Shown: one piece after another, positions 8,344 through 17,794 of the stretch | How positions within the stretch are numbered: position 1 is the first letter of the stretch | Layout: every line of letters starts with the position of its first letter | Origin: Sulfobacillus thermosulfidooxidans DSM 9293 | Lineage (GTDB): Bacteria; Bacillota; Sulfobacillia; Sulfobacillales; Sulfobacillaceae | NCBI RefSeq assembly: GCF_900176145.1 | Contig: NZ_FWWY01000001.1 | Location: forward strand, 3,329,011-3,393,010 | Direction: 5' to 3' | DNA: 64,000 nt | Translations under genes and position numbers: made by a program | The notes under the pieces: model-generated | Database searches by the model: none | The model's input: only the letters and a program-made list of their open reading frames with translations | Told to the model about the DNA's origin: nothing

Positions 8344-9267
8344 GTGAGTTATGATATTGTAGTCGTCGGCAGTTTAGTCGTTGATCTTCCGGTTTATTTA
8401 AGTCACAGTCCCCATTTAGGGGAAACCATAGTGGCCAAAGACTCTCATGTTTTTCCTGGGGGAAAAGGACTCAATCAAGCCGTTCAAGCCTTCAAATTGG
8501 GAGCCCGGGTGTTCTTTGTGGGACCTATAGGCCCCGATCCGCTTGGAGCGTTTATGCAACATGCATTAGATGATATCGGCCTCAAGGATCGCATTTTGCT
8601 GATGACCGATACTATCACTAGCTATGCCGTTCCGGTTATTACCCCCGATTCCCATTACATCATTCATGTACCGGGAGCCAATCAGCGCATTACAGCGGAG
8701 GACCTTTTAACATTTCGAAATTCATGGCCACAAAGTCGCATCTTACTCCTTCAAGGCGAATTGACCGAAGCTGCTAATATGACCGCCATTGCCCTCATGC
8801 GTCATATGAATCCCCTTATTTTGTTAGATCCTTCGCCAGTTGAACACATTAGCGACGCATTAATCCAATCTAGCCACATCTTAACGCCTAATCAAGAAGA
8901 GTTATCCCAACTCGCGTTACGCTACGGGTGGACTTCTCAAAATCCTCTATGGATTGCCCAACAGTTGCTAGCCAGATTTTCTAATCTCCATGCGGTTGTG
9001 GCCACTCAAGGACGTGAGGGCATTATATTGGTGACGAGGGATCATACACATCACATTCCAGCACTTTCTATTGAAGAAAAAGATCCCACTGCAGCCGGAG
9101 ACGCTTTTAATGGCGCTTGTGCCTATGCCTTGAGTCAAGGCGATTCATTGTATAATGCTTGTGTGTTTGCTAATACTGTCGGAGCTTATGCGGCCTCTCA
9201 CTTGGGTGCCGTTACCTCTTTGCCGTCTTGGAATGACCTTAAAATTTTCTCCTCCCAGGGAAATTAA
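8344..9267 (+). CDS. rbsK: Ribokinase-like PfkB-family sugar kinase
   Basis: A 307-residue kinase that would phosphorylate ribose or a similar sugar with ATP. PfkB signature 1 is present as FPGGKGLNQAVQAFKLGA and signature 2 as PTAAGDAFNGA near residue 255, the Asp being the catalytic base; the N-terminal GSLVVDLPVYLSHSPHLGET matches ribokinases. The GTG at 8344 has GAGGAAGG about 10 nt upstream; an in-frame start at 8248 would add 32 unlike residues. No transporter or regulator lies beside it. With the nucleoside hydrolase at 24072 it could form a nucleoside-salvage pair, though the genes are far apart. Ends overlap dedA by 4 nt. Confidence 0.8.
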   Translation: MSYDIVVVGSLVVDLPVYLSHSPHLGETIVAKDSHVFPGGKGLNQAVQAFKLGARVFFVGPIGPDPLGAFMQHALDDIGLKDRILLMTDTITSYAVPVITPDSHYIIHVPGANQRITAEDLLTFRNSWPQSRILLLQGELTEAANMTAIALMRHMNPLILLDPSPVEHISDALIQSSHILTPNQEELSQLALRYGWTSQNPLWIAQQLLARFSNLHAVVATQGREGIILVTRDHTHHIPALSIEEKDPTAAGDAFNGACAYALSQGDSLYNACVFANTVGAYAASHLGAVTSLPSWNDLKIFSSQGN

Positions 9268-9920
9268 GAATTGTCTTTTAGCGTACTAGGTCGTGATCGT
9301 CCTCTGAAGTGCCGAAAATAATGTAAAGCGACCGGAGTAAGGATTCCTAACCCGCCCAGAATCACAAAAAACACATCCACCTGTTTAAATCGCTCCATCA
9401 CCGCCAGAATTTTTCCACTAAAAAAATATCCCGATAAGGCCCATGCACTCACCCACAGGACTGCACCCACCATGTTTAAAGGAATAAAGCGCGTCCAACT
9501 AATGCCATTGGCTCCAGCAATCCATCCATTTAACTGGCGAAGACCATCAATAAATCGCGCAATAACCACTAACCATACGCCCCGGTGTAGAATCCAATGA
9601 TTGAACCGTCTAAGCCACTCTTGGCGTAAACCGACATACCGGGCAAAACGGATAAGCAGGCGGTGACCGAATCGTAATCCCAAAAAATATCCCAGTGTAT
9701 CCCCAACAATGCCCCCCAAAGACGCGGTGATGATGACGTCCACAATATTGAAGACGCGCTGACCTGCTAAAATACTGGCCGTTAGAACAATCGTCTCGCC
9801 AGGTAGAGGTAAACCAAAGTCTTCTAACAAGACCCCAAAGAAAATGGCAAGATATCCATAGTGGTGCAAAAAAGGTTCCACAGCCCGTATGAATCCTGGC
9901 AGAGCGACAGTATGATGCAT
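9264..9920 (-). CDS. DedA-family membrane protein
   Basis: A 218-residue membrane protein of the DedA/SNARE-associated family. Signature parts are FFGVLLEDFGLPLPGETIVL near the N-terminus, GGIVGDTLGYFLGLRFG in the middle and RFIDGLRQLNGWIAGANGISWTRFIPLN in the second half. Members act in lipid flipping (undecaprenyl phosphate or phosphatidylethanolamine) and envelope stress; which lipid applies here cannot be told. The ATG at 9920 has GGAGGG right upstream and is preferred over a TTG at 9983. Convergent with the ribokinase gene. Confidence 0.85.
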   Translation of the reverse strand: MHHTVALPGFIRAVEPFLHHYGYLAIFFGVLLEDFGLPLPGETIVLTASILAGQRVFNIVDVIITASLGGIVGDTLGYFLGLRFGHRLLIRFARYVGLRQEWLRRFNHWILHRGVWLVVIARFIDGLRQLNGWIAGANGISWTRFIPLNMVGAVLWVSAWALSGYFFSGKILAVMERFKQVDVFFVILGGLGILTPVALHYFRHFRGRSRPSTLKDNS

Positions 9921-10027
9921 AATCCCTCCGGTCAACAACTTGACGTCCGATATGACTTCTCTTTCCCATAATGCCGGCATCAAGTGAGAACGAGATGAAA
10001 AATTCCAAGCATAAATTCTTTATGATA

Positions 10028-10056
10028 TTGCATAAAGATGCATATTGCCGTACACT
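10028..10056 (+). promoter_or_regulatory. Promoter for the ArgA-like acetyltransferase
   Basis: TTGCAT (10028-10033) and TACACT (10051-10056) are separated by exactly 17 bp, and an AAGGAG ribosome binding site with a GTG start follows at 10085. Confidence 0.5.
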
Positions 10057-10084
10057 GATAGAAAATTTTTAAGGAGCGATCTGT

Positions 10085-10588
10085 GTGCTCATTCGAGCAG
10101 CCCGTCCCGAAGATTTAGAAGATATTTACCAACTCGTCACGTATTACGCGAATCAAGGTGCGTTACTTCCTCGCACGCGCGAATCGTTGGTTGCTCATTT
10201 GCCTCATCTGGCCGTGGCCTATCAGAACAGTCGGTTGGCCGGGGTTGTCGCCCTTCATCGTTTAGAACCGACAGTCAGTGAAGTGCGCTCACTTGCTGTC
10301 GATCCGGCGTTTCACAAACAGGGCATTGGTCAACAACTTGTTCTTTATGCGGTCCATCAAGCTGAAGCTGAAGGTTATCATAAGGTTATCGCGTTTACCC
10401 GGCAAGTGACCTTTTTTGAACACTGTGGTTTTCATGCCGTGCCGCGTGAAAGCGTTCCTGGAAAATATTTTATTGATTGCGTCGGGTGCCCCATGTTAAC
10501 GCATTGTGACGAGATTGCCATGGAAAGAGTGTTATCCGTGGACTCGACTCGCACATCGCTCACGGCAGCGCCGGCGTCCTTGACCTAA
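10085..10588 (+). CDS. ArgA-like amino-acid N-acetyltransferase (GNAT)
   Basis: A 167-residue GNAT enzyme. The acetyl-CoA site is RSLAVDPAFHKQGIGQQLV near residues 68-86. The C-terminal pattern, IAFTRQVTFFEHCGF followed by DCVGCPMLTHCDEIAM, is that of short ArgA-type N-acetylglutamate synthases, in which Cys-rich CP and CDE elements recur. It probably makes N-acetylglutamate for arginine synthesis, but no other arg gene is in the window. GTG start with AAGGAG 8 nt upstream. The last 15 residues are a loose tail. Confidence 0.75.
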   Translation: MLIRAARPEDLEDIYQLVTYYANQGALLPRTRESLVAHLPHLAVAYQNSRLAGVVALHRLEPTVSEVRSLAVDPAFHKQGIGQQLVLYAVHQAEAEGYHKVIAFTRQVTFFEHCGFHAVPRESVPGKYFIDCVGCPMLTHCDEIAMERVLSVDSTRTSLTAAPASLT

Positions 10589-10698
10589 TCACTCAGATCC
10601 GCAATCTTTCTAATGCCGTGCGATGATCGCATAGACGCTCAACCACAATGGAAGCATTTTTCTTCATCCAGTTAAATGGAAAATTTTATGAATACTTA

Positions 10699-10728
10699 CG
10701 CGGCCGCGCCAATGCCTGGCGCGCCGCG
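10699..10728 (-). terminator. GC-rich hairpin after copZ
   Basis: CGCGGCCGCGCC (10699-10710) pairs with GGCGCGCCGCG (10718-10728), with one bulged base and a 7-nt loop. It lies between the convergent acetyltransferase and copZ genes. There is no clean T-tract, so it is a possible terminator rather than a certain one. Confidence 0.45.
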
Positions 10729-10737
10729 TCATAAGGT

Positions 10738-10944
10738 TTACTCCACTTGATACCCCGCTGCAATCACGGCTTGTTTGAGTTGCTCCAAAGACGTCTTGCT
10801 TTCATCATATGTAACTTTAGCTAATTCTTGGTCGAGACTTACGGACGCCGTTTTGACGCCGTCAACGCTTTTTAAAGCATTCGTAACGGTCATAACACAA
10901 TGGTTGCAGGTCATACCTTTAACTCCGAGGCTCACTCGTTCCAT
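10738..10944 (-). CDS. copZ: CopZ copper chaperone
   Basis: A 68-residue heavy-metal-associated domain with the Cu(I)-binding loop GMTCNHC (residues 10-16) and the ferredoxin-like fold pattern ending in QAVIAAGYQVE. It carries cytoplasmic Cu(I) to the exporter CopA. The ATG has GGAGAGG upstream. It lies 71 nt downstream of copA on the same strand, so both are likely one copper-resistance operon, as expected for a metal-leaching habitat. Confidence 0.92.
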   Translation of the reverse strand: MERVSLGVKGMTCNHCVMTVTNALKSVDGVKTASVSLDQELAKVTYDESKTSLEQLKQAVIAAGYQVE

Positions 10945-11015
10945 TAAGATCCTCTCCTTTTCTCGTCTCCCCGTTTATTGTCGAACCCGTGCCCACGATT
11001 TTTATACGGGCCATC

Positions 11016-13442
11016 TCACGCCTCATCAATAACCATATGACGGAGCGTTAAAGAATTCGTCACAACCAGGACCGAGCTAAAAGCCATGGCGGCTCCGGCC
11101 AGGGCTGGTGAAATATAGCCAAAGGCCGCTAAGGGAATACCAATAATATTATAACCTAACGCCCAAAACAGATTTTGACGAATTTTTCTCATGGTCCTCT
11201 GCCCGATCGCTAATGCTTTCCATACAGTCATGATATGGGGTTTAACCAAGGTCACGTCGGCCGTATGCACGACCACATCATTTCCAGTCGCCACAGCTAT
11301 CCCCACAAAAGCTTGGGCTAATGCAGGCGCATCATTAATCCCATCTCCGACCATGGCCACATGCGCACCAAATTTTTGCCACAGTTCGACTAGACGCGCT
11401 TTTTCTACTGGGGACAACTCCGCATGCACATCGCGAATACCTAGCGACCTGGCCACGGATTGTGCGGAGATTTTTCGGTCACCTGTTAACATACTGACGC
11501 GGTAACCATCTTTGACTAATCGTTGTAAAGTTCTTCGCGCATCATCCCGAATCGGATCAGCAATAGCAAGAGCGCCATACACCAGCCCACCAACCGCTAC
11601 AAAAACGATCGTAGCGCCGCGTTTCATTAACGATTCCATCGGCACCTGATCCCATTCGCCGGGCAGAGAGACACCGTAATCGGCTAGCAGGGTCATATTC
11701 CCCACCAGTACCGTTCCTTGACCGTCCGAGGACTCGGCAACCATCCCTTTGCCCGGCTCAGTAAAGATGTCGTCTACGCCGGGAACATGCTCTAAGGATC
11801 CTGCAACTTCTTTTGCCCGCTCTACTATCGCCCGACTCAACGGATGATTGGACTCTTTTTCGACGCTGGCTGCCCAATAAAGCACATCCTCTGCTTTCAC
11901 ACGACCTACCGGTAAGATCGCAATCACCTGGGGACGTCCAGCAGTCAGCGTACCCGTTTTATCCAGTGCCACATGATCAACCTGACTAAGTCGTTCCAAG
12001 GCTTCACCATTCCGGTACAAGATGCCATGCCGCGCACCGACTCCAGATCCCACCATAACTGCGGTGGGCGTGGCTAATCCTAAGGCACAGGGACAGGCAA
12101 CCACTAACACGGCAACCCCATGCAGTAAGGCGTCTGACCACTCCCGGGTTAAGACTCCTGTCATTAAAAACGTTATTACGGCCAATCCCATCACCGTGGG
12201 CACAAATACATTACTGATTCGGTCAGCAAATCGCTGAATCGGGGCCTTCCCTGCCTGAGCGTCTTCTACCGTACGCACAATTTGGGCCAAGACTGTATCT
12301 TGACCAATCTTTTGTGCCGTCATAACAAATGCTCGTTCACCTTGGTGGATAGTTCCTGCCATGACACATTGTCCCCGCTCACGGAGCTGCCATTCGGGTT
12401 CACCCGTTAATAACGACTCATCAATGAGCCCTTGACCCTCTCGAATGATGCCGTCGACCGGAATTTTATCCCCCGGTCGGATCTGAATCTCATCGCCAAT
12501 TTGAATTTGATCAATGTCTCGCCATTCAAATGCATTCTGTCCAGGAGATCTCACCGAAGCTTTTTCCGGACGTAAAGCCAATAAATCGGCAATGGCTTGG
12601 CTAGTTCTCCCTTTTGCGACGCTCTCCAAATACTTTCCTAATAGAATCAAGGTAATTAATGTGGCCGAAGAATCAAAAAACAACGGTCCATGTGTGATCC
12701 AATTTACTGTCGAGAATCCCCAGGCAGACAATGTTCCCATCGCCACTAACACATCCATATTGGCATTACCATGGCGCAGATTTTGATAAGCTCGGTGGAT
12801 AAACGTTAATCCCGGACCCCACTGAATAATCGTCGCCAAAACAAATTGCCACGTGGTATTCCCCAACCACTTAGGCCCTATGGGAACAATCATATGCAGC
12901 ATGATAAGCCATAGCGGCACGGTCAGACTAAAAGACAATAATAGGCGATAAAAGGCCCGGATCCTCTCTTGCTCCTTAGGATCTTTGCCTTGAGAATTCC
13001 TTAACGAGACACTAAATCCGTGATCTTGTAATGTCCTCACCACATCGTCTATAGATATAACTCCTTGCAATAACGATATGGTGGCTGTCGAATCGGCCAC
13101 ATTCACAATCACCTTATAGACGCCATAAATAGCCAGGCATGTCATTTCAAACTTCATTCGTAGGGGTGTCTCATCGACTCCCCACACAGTCAATTGGTAG
13201 TTTTCAAGGCGCACATGATAACCGATTGCGTTGACTGCATCGACAAATTGGCGGGGACTCACTTGATCTGGATTGAAAACAATATTGGCCTTTTCTAACG
13301 CTAAATTGACTTCTGCTCGCCCGACCCCCGGTAAGTGATTCAATTCCTTTTCTACCCGCAAGGAGCAACTGGCACAAGTCATCCCGCCAATGTCTAAGGT
13401 AATTTGATTCCGGGATTCGCCAGGGGAGACTTGTTGCGCCAT
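11016..13442 (-). CDS. copA: CopA Cu(+)-exporting P1B-type ATPase
   Basis: An 808-residue ATPase that pumps Cu(I) out. It has an N-terminal HMA domain with GMTCASC (20-26), then a second HMA-like domain (about 80-150) that lacks the CxxC metal site, then eight membrane segments. Catalytic parts are the membrane CPC motif in VVACPCALGLATPT (about 450), phosphorylation site DKTGTLT (about 491), SNHPLSRAIV (the HP motif) and GDGINDAPAL (about 695). The membrane residues YN in WALGYN near the C-terminus are typical of Cu pumps. ATG with GAGGTGG upstream. The dead second metal site suggests a structural or docking role. Confidence 0.93.
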   Translation of the reverse strand: MAQQVSPGESRNQITLDIGGMTCASCSLRVEKELNHLPGVGRAEVNLALEKANIVFNPDQVSPRQFVDAVNAIGYHVRLENYQLTVWGVDETPLRMKFEMTCLAIYGVYKVIVNVADSTATISLLQGVISIDDVVRTLQDHGFSVSLRNSQGKDPKEQERIRAFYRLLLSFSLTVPLWLIMLHMIVPIGPKWLGNTTWQFVLATIIQWGPGLTFIHRAYQNLRHGNANMDVLVAMGTLSAWGFSTVNWITHGPLFFDSSATLITLILLGKYLESVAKGRTSQAIADLLALRPEKASVRSPGQNAFEWRDIDQIQIGDEIQIRPGDKIPVDGIIREGQGLIDESLLTGEPEWQLRERGQCVMAGTIHQGERAFVMTAQKIGQDTVLAQIVRTVEDAQAGKAPIQRFADRISNVFVPTVMGLAVITFLMTGVLTREWSDALLHGVAVLVVACPCALGLATPTAVMVGSGVGARHGILYRNGEALERLSQVDHVALDKTGTLTAGRPQVIAILPVGRVKAEDVLYWAASVEKESNHPLSRAIVERAKEVAGSLEHVPGVDDIFTEPGKGMVAESSDGQGTVLVGNMTLLADYGVSLPGEWDQVPMESLMKRGATIVFVAVGGLVYGALAIADPIRDDARRTLQRLVKDGYRVSMLTGDRKISAQSVARSLGIRDVHAELSPVEKARLVELWQKFGAHVAMVGDGINDAPALAQAFVGIAVATGNDVVVHTADVTLVKPHIMTVWKALAIGQRTMRKIRQNLFWALGYNIIGIPLAAFGYISPALAGAAMAFSSVLVVTNSLTLRHMVIDEA

Positions 13443-13593
13443 CTATGCCACCTCTTTTTCAACGCGTTGGCGCGATAGTCAATGATCTATGGACACATAA
13501 TTGATTAATCACTGGCAGCGTTGTCCAATATTTTTATGTTGTATGGGTATGCCTTTTTGCCTGTATCATGTCTTAAAAAACTCATGATTTTTT

Positions 13594-13658
13594 GCTGAAG
13601 TCAAAAAACTTCTCGGTCAAGAAGACTTTTCTTCAGCGTTTCTAATTATCTGTATAAT
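13594..13658 (+). promoter_or_regulatory. Imperfect dyad and -10 box upstream of acyl-CoA synthetase
   Basis: GCTGAAG (13594-13600) and CTTCAGC (13631-13637) enclose a second inner repeat, CTTCT...AGAAG. A perfect TATAAT follows at 13653-13658, but the -35 region is poor (TCTTCA), which would suit an activated or repressed promoter. The dyad may be an operator for a fatty-acid regulator; this is a guess from position. Confidence 0.4.
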
Positions 13659-13716
13659 GGAATTGTTAAATCTTTTTTGGCTTTTATGATGTTAATTCTG
13701 AAAGGAGGCTGCGGTA

Positions 13717-15297
13717 ATGGAAGTGCCAATGTTGCCCATGCGCTTTTTACATCGTGCCCGGTCCCTCTATCCTCGCAAAACAGCAATCATTTGTCATCAA
13801 GTGGAAGAGACCTATGAAGACTTTTCCCAACGCGTGAATCAATTATCCCGGGCCCTTCACCGTGTTGGGGTAAAGCAAGGAGACCGCGTTGCCTATTTGG
13901 CACTTAATTGTCACCGGATGATTGAAGGATATTATGGCGTTCCTCAAATTGGCGCCATATTATTATGCCTTAATATTCGCTTGCATCCTGAAGAAATTGC
14001 ATTTATTATCAATGATGCTACGCCCAAAGTCCTTGTTGTCTCACCCCAATTACTCCCCTTATGGACCGCAATCCAAGACAAATGCCCGAGTGTTCAACAC
14101 GTCTGGCTCATGGAGCCCAGTCCATCTCCTAGTCCCTTCCCAACCTATGATGACATGCTTGCTTGTGAATCTCCTGATGCCCCCGAAGTGCCCGTCATTA
14201 ACGAAAATGACGTCGCTGAACTTTTTTACACATCAGGAACGACCGGATCCCCCAAAGGAGTGATGATGACCTATAGAAATTTATATGCTCATGCTCTCAG
14301 CACATTGGCCACAGTCAACTTTAATGATGAGGTCATCCAGATTGTCGGCACAGTTCCTCTTTTTCACGTCAACGGATGGGGTTCTCCTCATTATTTAGTA
14401 GCGGTCGGAGCGACCCAAGTTGTGGTCCCACGATTTGATCCTGAACTATTTGGTGAGGCTGTCCAACGAACTCGTGCCACACATGCGCTACTGGTCCCGA
14501 CAATGTTAAATAGCTTGTTAAATTCACCGGCTGTGGAACATTACGATTTCTCTTCGCTGCAGCAAATTCTTTTAGGGGGAGCAGCCACCGCCTATTCCCT
14601 TATCGAAGAAGCGCGTAACCGTCTAGAATGTGAATGCATTGTGGGTTATGGCCTAACCGAAACTTGCCCCATAGTTTCCATTGCCTATGTCAAGTCATCT
14701 CTAAAGACCTTGCCACGCTCAGAACAAAACCGGTTGCAATCATTAACCGGTTTACCAGCCGTAGGTATTGACGTCGAAATTTTTGATTCGTCTGGACAGC
14801 CCTTACCGCATGACGGTCAACATCCCGGGGAACTCGGCGTGCGAGCTGATAGCGTGATGAAAGGCTACTGGAATCGACCTGAGGACACTGCTAAAGCATT
14901 TCACAATGGATGGTTTTTGACAGGCGATGTGGCCGTTATTGATTCAGAAGGCTACATCAATATTGTCGACCGCAAAAAAGATATTGTGATTTCAGGCGGT
15001 GAAAATATCTCCAGTTTACATGTCGAAGACGTTTTATATGCGCATCCTGATATCTTGGAAGCTGCGGTAATTGGCATTCCCGATCCGAAATGGGGAGAAA
15101 TTCCCCATGCTATTGTCGTGCCCAAAGCAGGCCACAACATTTCCCTTGACCAATTGCAAGCATTTTGCCGGGAACGCCTAGGAGGATTTGAGGTGCCCAA
15201 ATCGTGGGAAATCGCAGAAAGTCTACCCAAAACGGGCACTGGAAAAATCATGAAGCATATCTTACGGGAGAAGTTTCGGTCCCCATCACGATCGTAA
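13717..15297 (+). CDS. AMP-forming acyl-CoA synthetase
   Basis: A 526-residue ANL-superfamily ligase that activates a carboxylic acid to acyl-AMP and then acyl-CoA. The P-loop YTSGTTGSPKG is at 171-181, followed by VGYGLTETCP, the hinge region TGDVAVIDSEGYINIVDRKK, and the C-terminal catalytic lysine in PKTGTGKIMKH. The closest well-known group is medium/long-chain fatty-acyl-CoA ligases. AAAGGAGG precedes the ATG. A strong terminator follows, so it is monocistronic. The chain-length preference cannot be told from sequence alone. Confidence 0.85.
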   Translation: MEVPMLPMRFLHRARSLYPRKTAIICHQVEETYEDFSQRVNQLSRALHRVGVKQGDRVAYLALNCHRMIEGYYGVPQIGAILLCLNIRLHPEEIAFIINDATPKVLVVSPQLLPLWTAIQDKCPSVQHVWLMEPSPSPSPFPTYDDMLACESPDAPEVPVINENDVAELFYTSGTTGSPKGVMMTYRNLYAHALSTLATVNFNDEVIQIVGTVPLFHVNGWGSPHYLVAVGATQVVVPRFDPELFGEAVQRTRATHALLVPTMLNSLLNSPAVEHYDFSSLQQILLGGAATAYSLIEEARNRLECECIVGYGLTETCPIVSIAYVKSSLKTLPRSEQNRLQSLTGLPAVGIDVEIFDSSGQPLPHDGQHPGELGVRADSVMKGYWNRPEDTAKAFHNGWFLTGDVAVIDSEGYINIVDRKKDIVISGGENISSLHVEDVLYAHPDILEAAVIGIPDPKWGEIPHAIVVPKAGHNISLDQLQAFCRERLGGFEVPKSWEIAESLPKTGTGKIMKHILREKFRSPSRS

Positions 15298-15304
15298 TGA
15301 CCAT

Positions 15305-15358
15305 AAACTGCCTTGTTCGTTAAGAGGTATCGGAACAAGGCAGTTTGCCTTTTCTTTT
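15305..15358. terminator. Rho-independent terminator after acyl-CoA synthetase
   Basis: Perfect 14-bp arms AAACTGCCTTGTTC (15305-15318) and GAACAAGGCAGTTT (15333-15346), then a pyrimidine-rich tail GCCTTTTCTTTT on the + strand. It sits between two convergent genes and may also help end murI on the other strand. Confidence 0.8.
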
Positions 15359-16175
15359 AATCCTTACGATACACTTCATAGCCTTTAGGACTCCAGATGA
15401 GCTTTTGTGCTTGGATATCCATGTGGGGCCATAGAACCGAGGAAATCCTGTTAAACTCGGTTGTGGAGCCGGTCGTATAAAACGTTAATGATCCCCCTGA
15501 AGAAACGCGTAGCGGCCCCAATACGTCTTGTAAATGCTTGGCCGTTTCATAACCCGGATCAACAATCACAGCCCGGTTTCCCACTTCCTCATAAAAAATC
15601 CGTTCCATATGCGGGAAATGAGTACAACCTAAGACCACGGTATCCACTTGATGCCTGAAAACTGTATTTAGACATTCTCGCACAGCCATGCGAGCCTGCT
15701 CAGTTTCGGTTTGTCCGGATTCCGCCATGGTCACCAATACCGGGCATGGCCACTGCACGACCTGTGCCTTATGGCTATAGTGTTCAATAGCCTTCCGGTA
15801 CACTTCCGATTTATAAGTCGCATACGTCGACAATATCCCAATGCGCCCAGAAGCACTTGTATGCACCGCTTTTTCTGCCCCAGGTTGCACAACACCAATG
15901 ACAGGGACAGGAGATTTGGCCCGGGCAATGTCTAATGCCGCTGCCGTCGCCGTGTTACATGCAATGACCACGGCCTTAACCTCTTGCTTAATAAAGAAAT
16001 CCAAAAATCGAAGAAATAAGTCACGCACCTCATCTAAAGAGCGTGACCCATAAGGAAAATGATCAGAATCCGCACCGTAAATAAAGTGTTCCCCCGGATA
16101 GAGCGCCCAAGCGCGCCGTAAAACGGTTAATCCGCCCTCTCCGGAATCGAAAACGGCAATGGGTCGATTGGCCAC
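15357..16175 (-). CDS. murI: Glutamate racemase MurI
   Basis: A 272-residue enzyme that turns L-glutamate into D-glutamate for peptidoglycan. The two catalytic cysteines are in ACNTA (about residue 75) and GCTHFP (about 185), and the N-terminal DSGEGGLTV is the family start motif, with Glu in place of the more common Val or Ile. The start is set at GTG 16175 because AGGAGG lies 6 nt before it; the ATG at 16181 abuts the same AGGAGG and so is unlikely. No other cell-wall gene is nearby. Confidence 0.9.
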   Translation of the reverse strand: MANRPIAVFDSGEGGLTVLRRAWALYPGEHFIYGADSDHFPYGSRSLDEVRDLFLRFLDFFIKQEVKAVVIACNTATAAALDIARAKSPVPVIGVVQPGAEKAVHTSASGRIGILSTYATYKSEVYRKAIEHYSHKAQVVQWPCPVLVTMAESGQTETEQARMAVRECLNTVFRHQVDTVVLGCTHFPHMERIFYEEVGNRAVIVDPGYETAKHLQDVLGPLRVSSGGSLTFYTTGSTTEFNRISSVLWPHMDIQAQKLIWSPKGYEVYRKD

Positions 16176-16251
16176 AGACATCCTCCTACGGTTCAAGACA
16201 CACTGGCCCTATTATACCCAAGGCCGATGAGGACGCAATCACTGCTTGCAA

Positions 16252-17508
16252 TTATTTCACGACAGGATGCGTGAGGTGCCGCGTCGGATGAGGTCCGTTT
16301 TGCTCCTCGGGAGGAACGATATGCCGAAAAGCGAAATAATATGCTAAAACATTCAGGGTCATAAAGAAAACTGCCCCATAGATGGGAAAGTCTAAAAATG
16401 ATTCCATTTCACTTCCGCCAATAACGGGAGACAACATAGAGGTCAACTGCGACGGCAAGTTACTAAATGCAGCGACACGGCTCCGGTAACGTTGATCCGC
16501 CACGCCCATTGCGTATGACTGCCTCGCAGGCATTCCCAACGAATTAAAGACCATCCGCAGAAGATAACTCAATCCCGCGAGCCAAAACGTTGGCATAAAA
16601 GGCATTAGCGCTAGCCAAATAATACTAATAGTCCGGGTATAAGTCACAGCGCGTACAGCACCCAAGTATTGGCTTATTTTGGAAGATAAGAGATAAGGCA
16701 TAGCAGTGGCCAAATTAATGATGGTGTAAAGGGTGCCTAGTTCCGCCGGTCCTGCACCATATCGCCGATAAAACCAATATGTAAGAAGCGGGCCTAAAAA
16801 GCCAAACCCCAGACCATTTAATGCATTGGTTAAACCTAGACGTCCCGTTAACTGTTTGACATTAATCGGCACAGACTCATCAGCCTCAGTTGCCCTCATT
16901 GCGTGAGGGGACCGAGACTCGCGGATGGGCCAGGCGACCATCACCATAAAAATCGACAATACGGCGCTAAATCCGAATAACAATTGATAGCTTGTTCCCC
17001 ATGAAATACCGTGCTCATGCAATAATTCGGGAACGGCCGCGACCAAGGAGCCCAAAGCTCCTGCTAGGACTCCCACAAACGAGATACGGCCAAATACTTT
17101 TGTCCGGTTTGCTGGGGTCACTGCTTCCGCCAATAAGGGTTGTTCAGCGGGAAATAACGGTCCCCACGACCCTCCACTGCCAGCCCCTCCGCCTTTGCCG
17201 ACGCCACCTAAACCCGATGCTAAGACGATAAGCCAAAAGTCTCGGGATGTGGTCATGACGAGACTTCCTAAAAATGATAACAGACTCAAAATAATGATAG
17301 CGCGTTTTCTTCCGACTTTATCCCCAAAAATGCCAACTCCCGCCAGCAATAAGACACTGATAATTCCTGACAAAGTCAATACCATCCCAATACGCGCTGC
17401 AGAATATCCCGAAACAGCTAAATAAAGCGGAAAAATTACGGTCAAAAATGCCGTAGCAAAACTTCGTAAAGCACGATTAGCATATAACCACTTAAGATTT
17501 TGAGACAC
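16252..17508 (-). CDS. MFS transporter
   Basis: A 418-residue protein with 12 predicted membrane segments. The MFS loop between segments 2 and 3 is visible as GDKVGRKRAIII, and the first segments carry YLAVSGYSAARIGMVLTLSG. A Gly-rich stretch, GLGGVGKGGGAGSGGSWGP, lies between segments 4 and 5 and is unusual. The GTG at 17508 has GGAGG 8 nt upstream. The substrate is not evident; it stands alone, 76 nt from murI on the same strand. Confidence 0.78.
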   Translation of the reverse strand: MSQNLKWLYANRALRSFATAFLTVIFPLYLAVSGYSAARIGMVLTLSGIISVLLLAGVGIFGDKVGRKRAIIILSLLSFLGSLVMTTSRDFWLIVLASGLGGVGKGGGAGSGGSWGPLFPAEQPLLAEAVTPANRTKVFGRISFVGVLAGALGSLVAAVPELLHEHGISWGTSYQLLFGFSAVLSIFMVMVAWPIRESRSPHAMRATEADESVPINVKQLTGRLGLTNALNGLGFGFLGPLLTYWFYRRYGAGPAELGTLYTIINLATAMPYLLSSKISQYLGAVRAVTYTRTISIIWLALMPFMPTFWLAGLSYLLRMVFNSLGMPARQSYAMGVADQRYRSRVAAFSNLPSQLTSMLSPVIGGSEMESFLDFPIYGAVFFMTLNVLAYYFAFRHIVPPEEQNGPHPTRHLTHPVVK

Positions 17509-17794
17509 TGGCATTTCCTCCGCACCCTGCAATTTTCATGGTTAAATATAGCACTCTTTTTTAAACCGTGACATTTTCTCATGTGTTTTGGGAATATCCT
17601 TGTTTATCCAATGTATCCATTCTTTCCCATTCGCCGTGATGACAACATCACGCGACGACTCATTCTGCTATGCAAAAAAGACGCCACAGGGCTTGTTGTT
17701 TTATCCTTATGCGTAACAAGCCACCCTGCGGCATCCCATAACACTAACGCGATTCTACAGTTCAATCTGCCATAATTCTATGACCAATGTCGAA

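Noticed and set aside
17581-17775. 64-codon + strand frame between the MFS and propeller genes
   Set aside because: No ribosome binding site and no protein-like pattern.
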